Shown: positions 1 to 7,084 of the stretch, piece by piece | Position numbering within the stretch: the first letter of the stretch is position 1 | Layout of the letters: each line of letters opens with the position of its first letter | From: Opitutia bacterium | GTDB taxonomy: Bacteria > Verrucomicrobiota > Verrucomicrobiia > Opitutales > UBA953 | NCBI GenBank assembly: GCA_947460445.1 | Contig: CANHHS010000035.1 | Location: 1-13,464 of the forward strand | Direction: 5' to 3' | DNA: 13,464 bases | The notes under the pieces: generated by a model | Seen by the model: only the letters and a program-made list of their open reading frames with translations | Database searches by the model: none | Told to the model about the DNA's origin: nothing | Position numbers and translations under genes: made by a program

Positions 1-690
1 CCAGGGATGCAAATTCGCAAAGTCGGTAACACATTAGTGCCTTACAAGGCTCCTAAGAGTATCGGCAGCTTCCACCGTCACTGGGGCAACTTTGCACACA
101 AAGTGCGCGTGCTAACTTACCTTGAGCGCCTTGGCAAAGACGGCGTACGTCGCATGGCGGCAATGTCTGTGCTGTCAGCACGTTACCTCTTCCAGCGACT
201 ACGCAAGACCTACCCTTCACTGCCAACCGCTGCTGCAGACATCCCTCGGATGCACGAGTTCATCCTCACACTCACCGATGATGACTTTAAGAAGATTGAA
301 GCTGTAGGCGTCCCGCGTGCATCGGCTATTGGACGTGTGGGCAAACTCTTCCTCGATTTCGGATACCATGCACCCACGGTCGCATTCCCGGAAGCCTTTG
401 GTCTCATGATTGAGCCCACCGAATCCTACACTAAGTCCGAACTCGATCGCTTCGCTGAATCCGTTGAGGGAATTATTGAACTCATTCGTCAAGACGCCCG
501 CGTCCTCGTTGCGGCACCACGCTTCACACCCATTGATCGCGTGGATGATGTAACAGCCAACCGGAATCTCGTACTTTCTGAAAAGTTAACGAAGCTTCCT
601 GTGGTCATTCCCAATCGCGTCTCACCGACTGTACTCAATCAGCTCCCCGTGGCCGAGATTCGTAAGAAAATTCTCGCGACCGTTGGCTAA
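1..690 (+). CDS. gcvPB: Glycine dehydrogenase (decarboxylating), subunit 2, C-terminal part (5' end outside window)
   Basis: This is the P-protein of the glycine cleavage system: a PLP enzyme that decarboxylates glycine and passes the aminomethyl group to lipoylated H-protein, ultimately giving 5,10-methylene-THF. The reading frame is open from base 1, so the ATG at 7 is internal and about half of the usual ~480-residue subunit is missing. Seen in the sequence: a YKAPKSIG segment, then GNFAHKVRVLTYLERLG, which corresponds to the GNFGVLVRAYTYI region of GcvPB; PRMHEFIL; the FLDFGYHAPTVAFPE stretch; and the family signature LMIEPTES followed by a TPIDRVDDV segment near the end. The PLP-lysine region (HKTFSTPHGGGGPG in the family) lies upstream and cannot be checked. 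These motifs fit the split GcvPB form better than the single-chain GcvP. A tail of about 35 residues follows the conserved core. The stop is TAA at 688-690. Confidence 0.93.
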   Translation, partial: PGMQIRKVGNTLVPYKAPKSIGSFHRHWGNFAHKVRVLTYLERLGKDGVRRMAAMSVLSARYLFQRLRKTYPSLPTAAADIPRMHEFILTLTDDDFKKIEAVGVPRASAIGRVGKLFLDFGYHAPTVAFPEAFGLMIEPTESYTKSELDRFAESVEGIIELIRQDARVLVAAPRFTPIDRVDDVTANRNLVLSEKLTKLPVVIPNRVSPTVLNQLPVAEIRKKILATVG

Positions 691-719
691 AAGTATCGCC
701 CCAGGATTGTAACCGTTTC

Positions 720-762
720 GGCATAAACTCTTAACGAGAGTTTGGCATTATGCCTTAATGCC
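720..762 (+). promoter_or_regulatory. Two abutting 19-nt hairpins, the second containing the downstream start codon
   Basis: In the 67-bp gap after gcvPB, AAACTCT (725-731) pairs with AGAGTTT (737-743) across a 5-nt loop. Immediately next to it, GGCATTA (744-750) pairs with TAATGCC (756-762), also across 5 nt. Both are perfect 7-bp stems. The second 3' arm contains the ATG at 758-760. A competing fold pairs GGCATAA (720-726) with TTATGCC (748-754) and would leave the ATG free. A two-codon ORF (ATG CCT TAA, 750-758) overlaps the start as TAATG. There is no T-run, so this is not an ordinary intrinsic terminator. It could act as a translational switch or an operator dyad. The structure is seen; the function is inferred. 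Confidence 0.4.
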
Positions 763-2503
763 TAATCAAGAGCAGCTGACGCTAAAACCCAGCCTTGGTA
801 AGCTCGCCCCAATCGCAGACTATATTTTCGGGCTAAATGCTTTCACGGAAGCGCTGCAAAGGGCAAATGGTTCGGGCAACGGTTTTGTTGACGCCGCCCT
901 GAAAGAGTTCGGCATCCATGCGACGTGGACAGATAACGATCTCGCGCGCATCCCCCGCGAGGGACCACTGATTGTCGCATGCAACCACCCGCATGGCGGA
1001 GCCGACGGACTTGTCGCTCTTCATTTACTACTACGCGCACGTCCAGATACGCGCGTCATGGCCAATCATCTTCTGAGCAACGTGGCCGGCATGCGCCCTT
1101 GGCTTATTCAAGTGAATCCGTTCGGAACGTCCGCTGATACAAACCTATCAGGTATGCGAAAGGCTTTAGGGCACCTCCATGCAGGTGGATGCTTACTCAT
1201 TTTCCCAGCCGGACAGGTCGCATCCCTTAAGCCGCTAGAACGAGTCGTGCGGGATAGCCACTGGACGCCCCATATGGTCCGTTTAGCAAAAATCGCTAAA
1301 GCCAGCATCCTTCCGCTACATATTGAAGGAAGAAACCGCGCACGCTTTCAGCTAGCAGGACTTATCCACCCACGCCTGCGCACAGCCATGCTAGTACGCG
1401 AGATGCTTGCATTGAGGGGAAAAACTTTGCGACTCCGCTCCGGAAAAGCGATGAGTTGCGAAAAGCTAGCGGAACACGCAACAGACGATGATGCCGCAAA
1501 ATTTTTGAGACTGCGCTGCGAACTCTTACCTTCACGTCCTGAAGGTGAACGCAAAGAGCGCACCGAAAGCCGCACACTCGCACCAATCATTCCACCCATC
1601 GCACCTTCTTTGTTGAAGGCAGAACTCGAAAGCTTACCCGCAGACAGATGCCTCGTGAGTAGTGGCAAAATGCGCGTTTGGCACTTCCAGGGCGACGAGC
1701 TGCCACATACCATGCGTGAAATTGGTCGGCTACGTGAAATTACTTTTCGTGCCGTTTCGGAGGGCTCTGGCTTATCCGCCGACATCGACGCCTTTGATGG
1801 TTGGTATGATCAAATGGTGCTCTGGGATGATGAGAACTCTGCGATTGTTGGCGGCTATCGCCTTGGTCCAACCGACCGCATCTTACCAAGCAAGGGAAAG
1901 CGCGGACTGTACACGAGCACCTTGTTTGATTTTCGAACAGGTTTCTTTGAGCAAATGGACCCAGCCCTTGAGATGGGCCGCTCCTTTATCCGACCAGAAT
2001 ACCAACGTAAGCCCAATGCGCTTCCGCTGCTTTGGCGGGGCATCGGACGCTACGTAGTCAAATACCCACGTTACCACACGCTCTTTGGACCGGTGAGTAT
2101 CAACCCTGAGTATAGCTCAGCCTCGCGCGAGCTCATGCTCAACTGGCTACGACATAATCGAGCAGCAACCGAACTCACATCACTGGTAAGGGCAAAGAAT
2201 CCACCAAGGGCTATGCACCTTCGGCCCGCTGACCTCGACTTACTAAAAGACTGCGTCTTCGAACTTGATCATATCAATGGGTTAGTTAGCGAACTTGAGT
2301 CGGACGACAAAACGCTCCCCACACTGCTCAAGCACTACCTGAAACTTAATGGTCGTCTGATTGCCTTTAATATCGACGAAAGTTTTGGCGACTGTCTCGA
2401 CGGATTAATCACGGTCGATTTAATCAAAACAGATCCGAAACTTTTATCTGCGTATTTAGGTGAAGACGGTGCGCGCGCTTTCTTAGACTTCCACGATGCC
2501 TAA
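758..2503 (+). CDS. Bifunctional acyltransferase, PlsC-like plus OlsB-like (GNAT) domains; OlsF-like aminolipid synthase
   Basis: This 581-aa protein probably makes an amino-acid membrane lipid (ornithine or glycine type) by N-acylating the amino acid and O-acylating the resulting hydroxyl. Residues ~60-260 form a glycerolipid O-acyltransferase domain, with NHPHGGAD at 76-83 (the His/Asp catalytic pair, HX5D spacing as in hemolysin-like OlsF relatives) and FPAG at 149-152. Residues ~300-540 form the OlsB/hemolysin-type acyl transferase domain, with GGYRLG (365-370), LEMGRSFIRPEYQ (404-416), LLWRGIGRY (424-432) and LFGPVSINPEY (442-452). The two domains in this order match OlsF of Serratia and the separate GlsA/GlsB activities of Bacteroides. 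The amino-acid substrate cannot be read from sequence. The start at 758 is the only ATG after an in-frame stop at 710; it has no Shine-Dalgarno and sits in a hairpin. The gene converges on the MFS gene, with 18 bp between stop codons. Databases may call it a lysophospholipid acyltransferase or putative hemolysin. Confidence 0.82.
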   Translation: MPNQEQLTLKPSLGKLAPIADYIFGLNAFTEALQRANGSGNGFVDAALKEFGIHATWTDNDLARIPREGPLIVACNHPHGGADGLVALHLLLRARPDTRVMANHLLSNVAGMRPWLIQVNPFGTSADTNLSGMRKALGHLHAGGCLLIFPAGQVASLKPLERVVRDSHWTPHMVRLAKIAKASILPLHIEGRNRARFQLAGLIHPRLRTAMLVREMLALRGKTLRLRSGKAMSCEKLAEHATDDDAAKFLRLRCELLPSRPEGERKERTESRTLAPIIPPIAPSLLKAELESLPADRCLVSSGKMRVWHFQGDELPHTMREIGRLREITFRAVSEGSGLSADIDAFDGWYDQMVLWDDENSAIVGGYRLGPTDRILPSKGKRGLYTSTLFDFRTGFFEQMDPALEMGRSFIRPEYQRKPNALPLLWRGIGRYVVKYPRYHTLFGPVSINPEYSSASRELMLNWLRHNRAATELTSLVRAKNPPRAMHLRPADLDLLKDCVFELDHINGLVSELESDDKTLPTLLKHYLKLNGRLIAFNIDESFGDCLDGLITVDLIKTDPKLLSAYLGEDGARAFLDFHDA

Positions 2504-2521
2504 AAGAACATCGGACTTTAA

Positions 2522-3808
2522 TTAGCTATCATCCCGCCATCCGGGGACCTCGGCGCTCAAAACGACGCCGACCACGCCAAGCACAAAGAGTAGGCTAAAT
2601 GAGGCGAAGCCCCAGCGCTCTGCCGAGGTAGAGTCCGACGGATCAGCTAGGAGCCAGCCCACCAAAGCGCCCAGCAGCGGCCCAAGGAAGGAGGCGAATC
2701 GACCAATCATGCCATAGAAGCCAAAGAAGGCCGCTTCGCGCCCAACGGGTACCAGTGAGGCAAAGTGCGAGCGACTTAATCCCTGCACGCCACCTTGGAC
2801 GAGTCCGACGGCACCAGCGAGTAACCAAACCCTAGGGAAAGTCGCACCCAATACCGTAACATCGCCTGGCTGCAGCTTCGCGCCATAAACTGCAATCAGC
2901 GTATAAACAATCAGGCCGACTATCAGCATACGTACGGCACCAAAACGATGTCCAAGCCAACCAAAGCCAAAGGCCGCAGGCACGCCGATTGCTTGGACGA
3001 CGAAGAATGCCAGGATTAAATCCCCTTCGCCGTAACCAAGGACAGTACCAAGGTGCGTTGCAGTCGTTTTCACTGCATGCACGCCATCGATATAAAAGAT
3101 AAAAGCTAACAGGAACCAGCGCAGTTCGAGATTCGACCAAATCTCCCGGGCAGTATCACGCGTGCCCTTCCATGTCTCACGCCATGAAGGTAAAGCAGTA
3201 GCCTCAACAGTTGGGCGGAATAATAATGGCAAGGCAAACAGCACCCACCAAATCGCTGCCGCTGGGTAAATCATCCACATGCGCCCGGCAAAGAAACCCA
3301 TATGTAGTGCAACTAAGATAAGGATCCCTGAAATAAATCCTGCGGAGAAAGCCGCGCCGCTGAGTATGTGGCGGCGCCCAGCGGGGGCACAATCGACCAA
3401 CATCGAGTCGTAAAACGTCGCTGCAACATAGAACATGGCGGCCGAACCTGCATAGAGCAGCGACGCGCTCAGCCAGCCACCTTCAGGAACCCAGCCGAGC
3501 AATGCAGTTAGCAGTGCGCCGACAATGACGGCTAAACGTAAACCGCTTGCACGGAATGCAGGGGACATTGCCAGCTGTCCGAGAAATGGGGCAAAAAAGA
3601 AAACGAGTAGACACGGTACTGATTGAGCCAACTTATAAGCGACAGATTCGACCGCCGGATCTAACCCTGCGCCCCAAAAAGCCTTAAACATCCGCGGAAA
3701 TACCAGCGCGAGAACCACCATCGCGAAGGCTGTGTTCGCAAAGTCATAAAGCACCCAGCGCACAGCGTCTCCCCATTTCCAATCCGACTTCGGTTTGCTC
3801 TCGGTCAT
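2522..3808 (-). CDS. MFS transporter, UMF1 (Atg22-like) family
   Basis: This is a 428-aa polytopic inner-membrane protein of the UMF1 branch of the major facilitator superfamily, related to yeast vacuolar Atg22. The signature RWVLYDFANTAFAM lies in the first helix (about residues 17-30). I count twelve hydrophobic segments, with a charged central loop (roughly residues 200-225) between helices 6 and 7, and a GGVQGLSRSHFASLVP stretch near helix 10 that is typical of the family. The substrate is unknown; family members have been linked to amino-acid efflux or uptake, but nothing here decides it. The ATG at 3808 is preferred over an in-frame TTG at 3862 that would overlap metF. It is preceded by GGAAGG (3821-3826) at 12 nt, the only recognisable Shine-Dalgarno among the starts in this window. 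It lies 40 bp downstream of metF on the same strand and is probably cotranscribed. Confidence 0.85.
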   Translation of the reverse strand: MTESKPKSDWKWGDAVRWVLYDFANTAFAMVVLALVFPRMFKAFWGAGLDPAVESVAYKLAQSVPCLLVFFFAPFLGQLAMSPAFRASGLRLAVIVGALLTALLGWVPEGGWLSASLLYAGSAAMFYVAATFYDSMLVDCAPAGRRHILSGAAFSAGFISGILILVALHMGFFAGRMWMIYPAAAIWWVLFALPLLFRPTVEATALPSWRETWKGTRDTAREIWSNLELRWFLLAFIFYIDGVHAVKTTATHLGTVLGYGEGDLILAFFVVQAIGVPAAFGFGWLGHRFGAVRMLIVGLIVYTLIAVYGAKLQPGDVTVLGATFPRVWLLAGAVGLVQGGVQGLSRSHFASLVPVGREAAFFGFYGMIGRFASFLGPLLGALVGWLLADPSDSTSAERWGFASFSLLFVLGVVGVVLSAEVPGWRDDS

Positions 3809-3820
3809 ACCGCATCCAAT

Positions 3821-3826
3821 CCTTCC
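3821..3826 (-). promoter_or_regulatory. Shine-Dalgarno of the UMF1-family transporter
   Basis: GGAAGG on the minus strand lies 12 nt before the ATG at 3808. It decides this start over the upstream TTG at 3862, and it stands out because nearly all other genes here lack such a site. The spacing is on the long side. Confidence 0.5.
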
Positions 3827-3848
3827 GAGCCGACAGGCGCAAGACCTC

Positions 3849-4742
3849 TCAAGCAGGCGCAATCACACCTCGCCCACGTAAACGCACTAAAAGCTCTTGG
3901 GCCGCATCCGAACGATTAACAATATAGAGGTGCACACCGGGTGCCCCAGCAGCAAGGAGCTCAACAATCTGCTTCTCTGCCCAATTAAGCCCAACAGCCA
4001 ATTGGGCTGCTTCATTTTCACCGCACTCAATTAGCTTTGCTTCGAGTTCTTGCGGAATACGCGCATGACTAAGGGAACAGAAATTACGTACCTGTTTCAA
4101 CGAGCGAACCGGCAAAATCCCAGGGATAATCGGCACAGTCACTCCACTCGCACGAGCATCGGCAACCAATCGAATGTAGTCAGCATTATCGAAAAAGAGC
4201 TGTGTAGTTACAAAATCAGCACCTGCTTTTACCTTATGTGCAAACCAGCGCAGATCACTTGCTGCATCGGGCGAGTCTGGGTGCCGTTCAGGAAACCCAG
4301 CAACGCCAACCGACAAGCGATTTCCAAGACGCGTGCGGATGAGATTAACAAGCTCGGAGGCGTAGCGCAGACCCTGGGGATGTGGCGTAAAACCTGTAGC
4401 ACCCTTGGGAGGGTCGCCTCGTAACGCGAGAATACCTGAAAAACCGGCCGCAACATACTGGTCAACCAAGCCTTCGAGCTCAGAGCGGCTATGCCCAACA
4501 CACGTTAGGTGAGCAACGACGGCATATCCCAAGGCCTTAAGTTCACGGCCAGCGGTCAACGTTGTTTCGCGTGTCGTTCCGCCTGCACCATAGGTAATCG
4601 AAGCTAAATCAATACCGAGTGGACGCAACTTCGCTGCCTCGATCAACATTTGCGCAGTGCCTTCCGCCGTCTTGGGCGGGAAAAACTCCACCGAGACCGT
4701 GGGTCGCGGGGAGTGTAAACGCTGCAAAAACTCGGATGGCAT
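3849..4742 (-). CDS. metF: 5,10-methylenetetrahydrofolate reductase
   Basis: MetF is a cytosolic flavoenzyme that reduces 5,10-methylene-THF to 5-methyl-THF, the methyl donor for homocysteine methylation to methionine. The 297-aa length is normal for bacterial MetF. Family motifs seen: VSVEFFPPK, with the catalytic Glu at 19; SITYGAGG (48-55); AHLTCVGHSR (77-86); LALRGDPPKG (105-114), whose Asp110 corresponds to the folate-binding Asp120 of E. coli; and GADFVTTQLFFD, PIIPGILPV and GAPGVHLYIVNRS further on. The ATG at 4742 has no Shine-Dalgarno. A 24-bp imperfect palindrome lies 8 bp upstream and is a likely operator. The DUF983 gene ends 47 bp upstream and the UMF1 transporter starts 40 bp downstream, all on the same strand. 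The substrate comes partly from the glycine cleavage system encoded at 1-690. Confidence 0.97.
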   Translation of the reverse strand: MPSEFLQRLHSPRPTVSVEFFPPKTAEGTAQMLIEAAKLRPLGIDLASITYGAGGTTRETTLTAGRELKALGYAVVAHLTCVGHSRSELEGLVDQYVAAGFSGILALRGDPPKGATGFTPHPQGLRYASELVNLIRTRLGNRLSVGVAGFPERHPDSPDAASDLRWFAHKVKAGADFVTTQLFFDNADYIRLVADARASGVTVPIIPGILPVRSLKQVRNFCSLSHARIPQELEAKLIECGENEAAQLAVGLNWAEKQIVELLAAGAPGVHLYIVNRSDAAQELLVRLRGRGVIAPA

Positions 4743-4750
4743 TAGTTCAA

Positions 4751-4774
4751 ATCAATACATCATGATACATTGAT
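4751..4774 (-). promoter_or_regulatory. Imperfect palindrome upstream of metF, candidate operator
   Basis: ATCAAT (4751-4756) and ATTGAT (4769-4774) flank a perfect ATCATGAT core (4759-4766); only the two AC dinucleotides between them break the symmetry, so 20 of 24 positions are palindromic. The AATACAT-like segments at 4755 and 4765 are also direct repeats 10 bp apart, about one helical turn. The site overlaps a possible -10 (TATTGA, complement of 4752-4757), so a bound dimer would block initiation. AT-rich dyads of this sort fit small winged-helix repressors such as ArsR-type regulators, some of which control methionine/SAM genes; which protein binds is unknown. Confidence 0.5.
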
Positions 4775-4782
4775 GCAAATAA

Positions 4783-4803
4783 ATAAAGCTTAAGGGGCTT
4801 TAT
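4783..4803 (-). terminator. Weak hairpin at the end of the DUF983 gene
   Basis: ATAAAGC (4783-4789) pairs with GCTTTAT (4797-4803) around a 7-nt loop. Read on the minus strand, it overlaps the stop codon and is followed by a T-rich TTTATTTG. The stem is AT-rich and weak, so it may attenuate rather than stop transcription into metF. Confidence 0.25.
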
Positions 4804-5170
4804 CGGCATTACCTGGCAACTCCAAGGGAAGTGCGACGTGGTAAGCCATAACCATCCAGCAGAGCATCACAGGGTAAAGGACTACCACAAAGGCGAAGCT
4901 GCCTCCAATGCCCAAGAGCACACCGAGCCAAACCGGGAGCAGTTTCTTCACGACTAAGACGCACACAGGTATCAACACACAGATAATAGAGGCGACATAC
5001 CCAATAGAGGTCGTGCCCGTGTAGAATCCATCTGACTTCGAAAGATTCATCCCGCAACCCGTACAGGCGGGCTGCAATTTAAACCAAGAGCGCAGCAGAC
5101 CCCAGCTTCCGCAATTAGGGCACGCACACGTCAAGCCACGTGCGACAATCTGCGTTCGGCTAATAGACAT
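4790..5170 (-). CDS. DUF983 family zinc-ribbon membrane protein
   Basis: This is a small (126-aa) membrane protein of unknown function. It has a cytosolic zinc-ribbon-like head with CPNC (Cys17/Cys20) and CTGC (Cys36/Cys39), followed by the family's SDGFYTGTTSIGY stretch. Two hydrophobic helices (about residues 54-72 and 76-100) and a further hydrophobic segment end in a short polar tail. The paired CXXC motifs and the following two-helix unit are the DUF983 arrangement. The ATG at 5170 was chosen because translation begins directly before the conserved SRTQIVARGL; a longer frame opening with GTG at 5278 would add 36 unconserved basic residues and leave almost no room for a promoter against argS. 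There is no Shine-Dalgarno; TTTAAT (complement of 5178-5183) ends 7 nt before the ATG and may be the -10 of a near-leaderless transcript. The gene is divergent from argS (122-bp gap). Confidence 0.78.
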   Translation of the reverse strand: MSISRTQIVARGLTCACPNCGSWGLLRSWFKLQPACTGCGMNLSKSDGFYTGTTSIGYVASIICVLIPVCVLVVKKLLPVWLGVLLGIGGSFAFVVVLYPVMLCWMVMAYHVALPLELPGNADKAP

Positions 5171-5292
5171 CACGGCGATTAAAGGGCAGGAATGGTAAAA
5201 ACGAAAGCGGGAAGCGTGTCTCGAGCGATCCGTCGGCTTCTCACCCCAATAACTTCTTCCAACTTTCCGCCTAATCACCCATAAAACCGCCT
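5171..5292. promoter_or_regulatory. Divergent promoter region between the DUF983 gene and argS
   Basis: This 122-bp gap must hold promoters for both directions. A -10-like TTTAAT (minus, complement of 5178-5183) lies 7 nt before the DUF983 ATG. A CATAAA (plus, 5280-5285) lies 7 nt before the argS ATG. No convincing -35 boxes and no Shine-Dalgarno sequences are visible. The assignment is weak because such short AT-rich hexamers are common. Confidence 0.3.
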
Positions 5293-7077
5293 ATGTCAGC
5301 ATGGTTCAATCCCGCCCGCGAACTCGACGCCCTTATCCGTCGCGTGGCCACCTCCGTGCCGGCACTCGGGGCTGACTTCGACCCGCAAGTTCGACCAGCG
5401 ACGGATACGCGCCATGGTGATTTTCAATGTAACGGCGTACTAGCCGCGGCTAAAATCGCTAAACTTAATCCTAGAGCACTTGCGACCGAACTTCTCGCAG
5501 CACTCGAAACAGAAGGCACACTGAAGAAGGCAGGCTTTGAGTCTGATGTCGCCGGACCCGGCTTTATTAACTTTCGCCTAACGCCAGCCGCGTTAGCGGA
5601 GTGGATCCATGAATACCGCGATGCGGATGCCTGGCGCCGCGGTGCCTCTGCACTCTACGCAGGTCGCAATGTTGTCATCGACTACCCTTCGCCCAATACC
5701 GCTAAGCAGATGCACGTCGGACACCTACGTCCAATTGTCATCGGCGAGGCCGTGGCACGTCTTCTAGAGTTCTGCGGGGCTAAGTTAACACGGGATAACC
5801 ATATCGGCGATTGGGGTACAAACTTCGGCATCCTTATTTTAGCGATTAAGCGTAAGGGCTTTATCTTAGATGCCTCGAGCCCTCAGGCCCTCGAAGACCT
5901 CGAAGCACTTTACAAAGAAGGTAGTGCCCTAACAAAGGCAGACCCGGCGGAACTCGATGCCGCACGCGCTGAGTTGGCAAAGTTGCAACTTGGAGACACA
6001 GCGAACACCGCGCTCTGGCAGCAAATTGTAGCTGTATCCAATGCAGCCTTTCAGCGCATCTACGATCAATTCGGCCTCAAGAGCGACGTCACCCTTGGGG
6101 AATCTTTTTACCGCGATAAAGTCGACCAAGTATACCGCGAGCTTACCGAGTGCGGCCTAGCCGAGGAGAGCGATGGCGCTTTAGTTGTCTGGCACGATGA
6201 TATCCCACGTTTTTCGCGTGATGCAGAAACGAAGCTACCATTCATCGTGCGCAAGAAAGACGGTTCATCGAATTACGCATCAACCGACTTAGCCACAATC
6301 CTCTATCGGGTCGAACACATGAAGGCTGAGGAAATTGTCTACGTGACCGACGGGCGCCAACAAGATCACTTCCAGCAACTGTTCATTACCGCGACAAAAT
6401 GGTTTAAGGCCACAAACCGAAAACTCCCACGACTACGGCACGTTTGGTTCGGCACGATTCTCGGTGAAGACGGCAAAGCGATTAAAACAAAATCGGGTGA
6501 CCCCGTACGCCTGCAATCGCTGATCGATGAAGCAACGGCCAAGGCTTACGAAAAAGTGAGCGAGAAAAACCCTGAACTACCCGAAGACGAGCGCCGCACA
6601 GTCATCGCACCGCGCATCGGGGTTGCCGCATTACGCTACACTGACCTTGGTTCAAATCGCACGATGGACTACCGGTTCTCGTGGGAAAAAATGCTTTCGT
6701 TCGAAGGAAACACTGCGCCCTACCTCCTCTATCAAGCCGTGCGCGTTCGTTCGGTCTTCCGTAATGCCGGTCTAAAAGTTGGCCAAGGCGAAGAAGGTGC
6801 AAGCGCGCCTGAAACGCCTGGAGAAATTGCCCTCGCTCGAAAACTACTGGGGTTCTCTGCCGCTCTCGAAGAAGCCTGCGCCGATCTTCGTCCGCACGCA
6901 CTCTGTACTTACCTTTACGACCTCGCAGGCGCCTACAGCTCGTTCTACGCCGACAATAAAGTACTCGTCGATGAACCTGCAGTAAAAGCACGGCGCCTTG
7001 CCCTCTGCGCACGCACCTCTGCCCTACTCGAGTCTGGACTGCGCCTACTAGGCATCGAGCCACTGGAGCGGATGTAA
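5293..7077 (+). CDS. argS: Arginine--tRNA ligase
   Basis: ArgS is a class I aminoacyl-tRNA synthetase that charges tRNA-Arg with arginine in the cytosol; at 594 aa it is full length. Residues ~1-115 form the Arg-tRNA synthetase N-terminal (Add-1) domain, ending with the typical GPGFINFRL. The Rossmann catalytic core opens with VVIDYPSPNTAKQMHVGH, whose HVGH at 141-144 is the HIGH signature, followed by DNHIGDWGTNFG (168-179). The KMSK position is the ArgRS-type replacement KTKSGDPVRL (398-407), normal for this enzyme. The DALR anticodon-binding domain starts near MLSFEGNTAPYLLYQAVRVRS and ends with the expected C-terminal GIEPLERM. The ATG at 5293 has no Shine-Dalgarno. It is the first gene of a probable argS-hemW-EamA operon, with the next start 7 bp after its stop. 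Confidence 0.97.
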   Translation: MSAWFNPARELDALIRRVATSVPALGADFDPQVRPATDTRHGDFQCNGVLAAAKIAKLNPRALATELLAALETEGTLKKAGFESDVAGPGFINFRLTPAALAEWIHEYRDADAWRRGASALYAGRNVVIDYPSPNTAKQMHVGHLRPIVIGEAVARLLEFCGAKLTRDNHIGDWGTNFGILILAIKRKGFILDASSPQALEDLEALYKEGSALTKADPAELDAARAELAKLQLGDTANTALWQQIVAVSNAAFQRIYDQFGLKSDVTLGESFYRDKVDQVYRELTECGLAEESDGALVVWHDDIPRFSRDAETKLPFIVRKKDGSSNYASTDLATILYRVEHMKAEEIVYVTDGRQQDHFQQLFITATKWFKATNRKLPRLRHVWFGTILGEDGKAIKTKSGDPVRLQSLIDEATAKAYEKVSEKNPELPEDERRTVIAPRIGVAALRYTDLGSNRTMDYRFSWEKMLSFEGNTAPYLLYQAVRVRSVFRNAGLKVGQGEEGASAPETPGEIALARKLLGFSAALEEACADLRPHALCTYLYDLAGAYSSFYADNKVLVDEPAVKARRLALCARTSALLESGLRLLGIEPLERM

Positions 7078-7084
7078 GCGCATT

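Noticed and set aside
7..690. A complete 227-aa protein starting at ATG 7
   Set aside because: The frame is open upstream to base 1, and the sequence matches only the C-terminal half of GcvPB, so the ATG is internal.
1348..1785. A 145-aa open frame antisense to the acyltransferase gene
   Set aside because: It is fully inside a strongly supported gene, is Ser/Arg-rich and shows no domain or start signal.
4790..5278. A longer 162-aa DUF983 protein from GTG 5278
   Set aside because: The added 36 residues are basic and unlike the family, and the start would be only 14 bp from the argS start.
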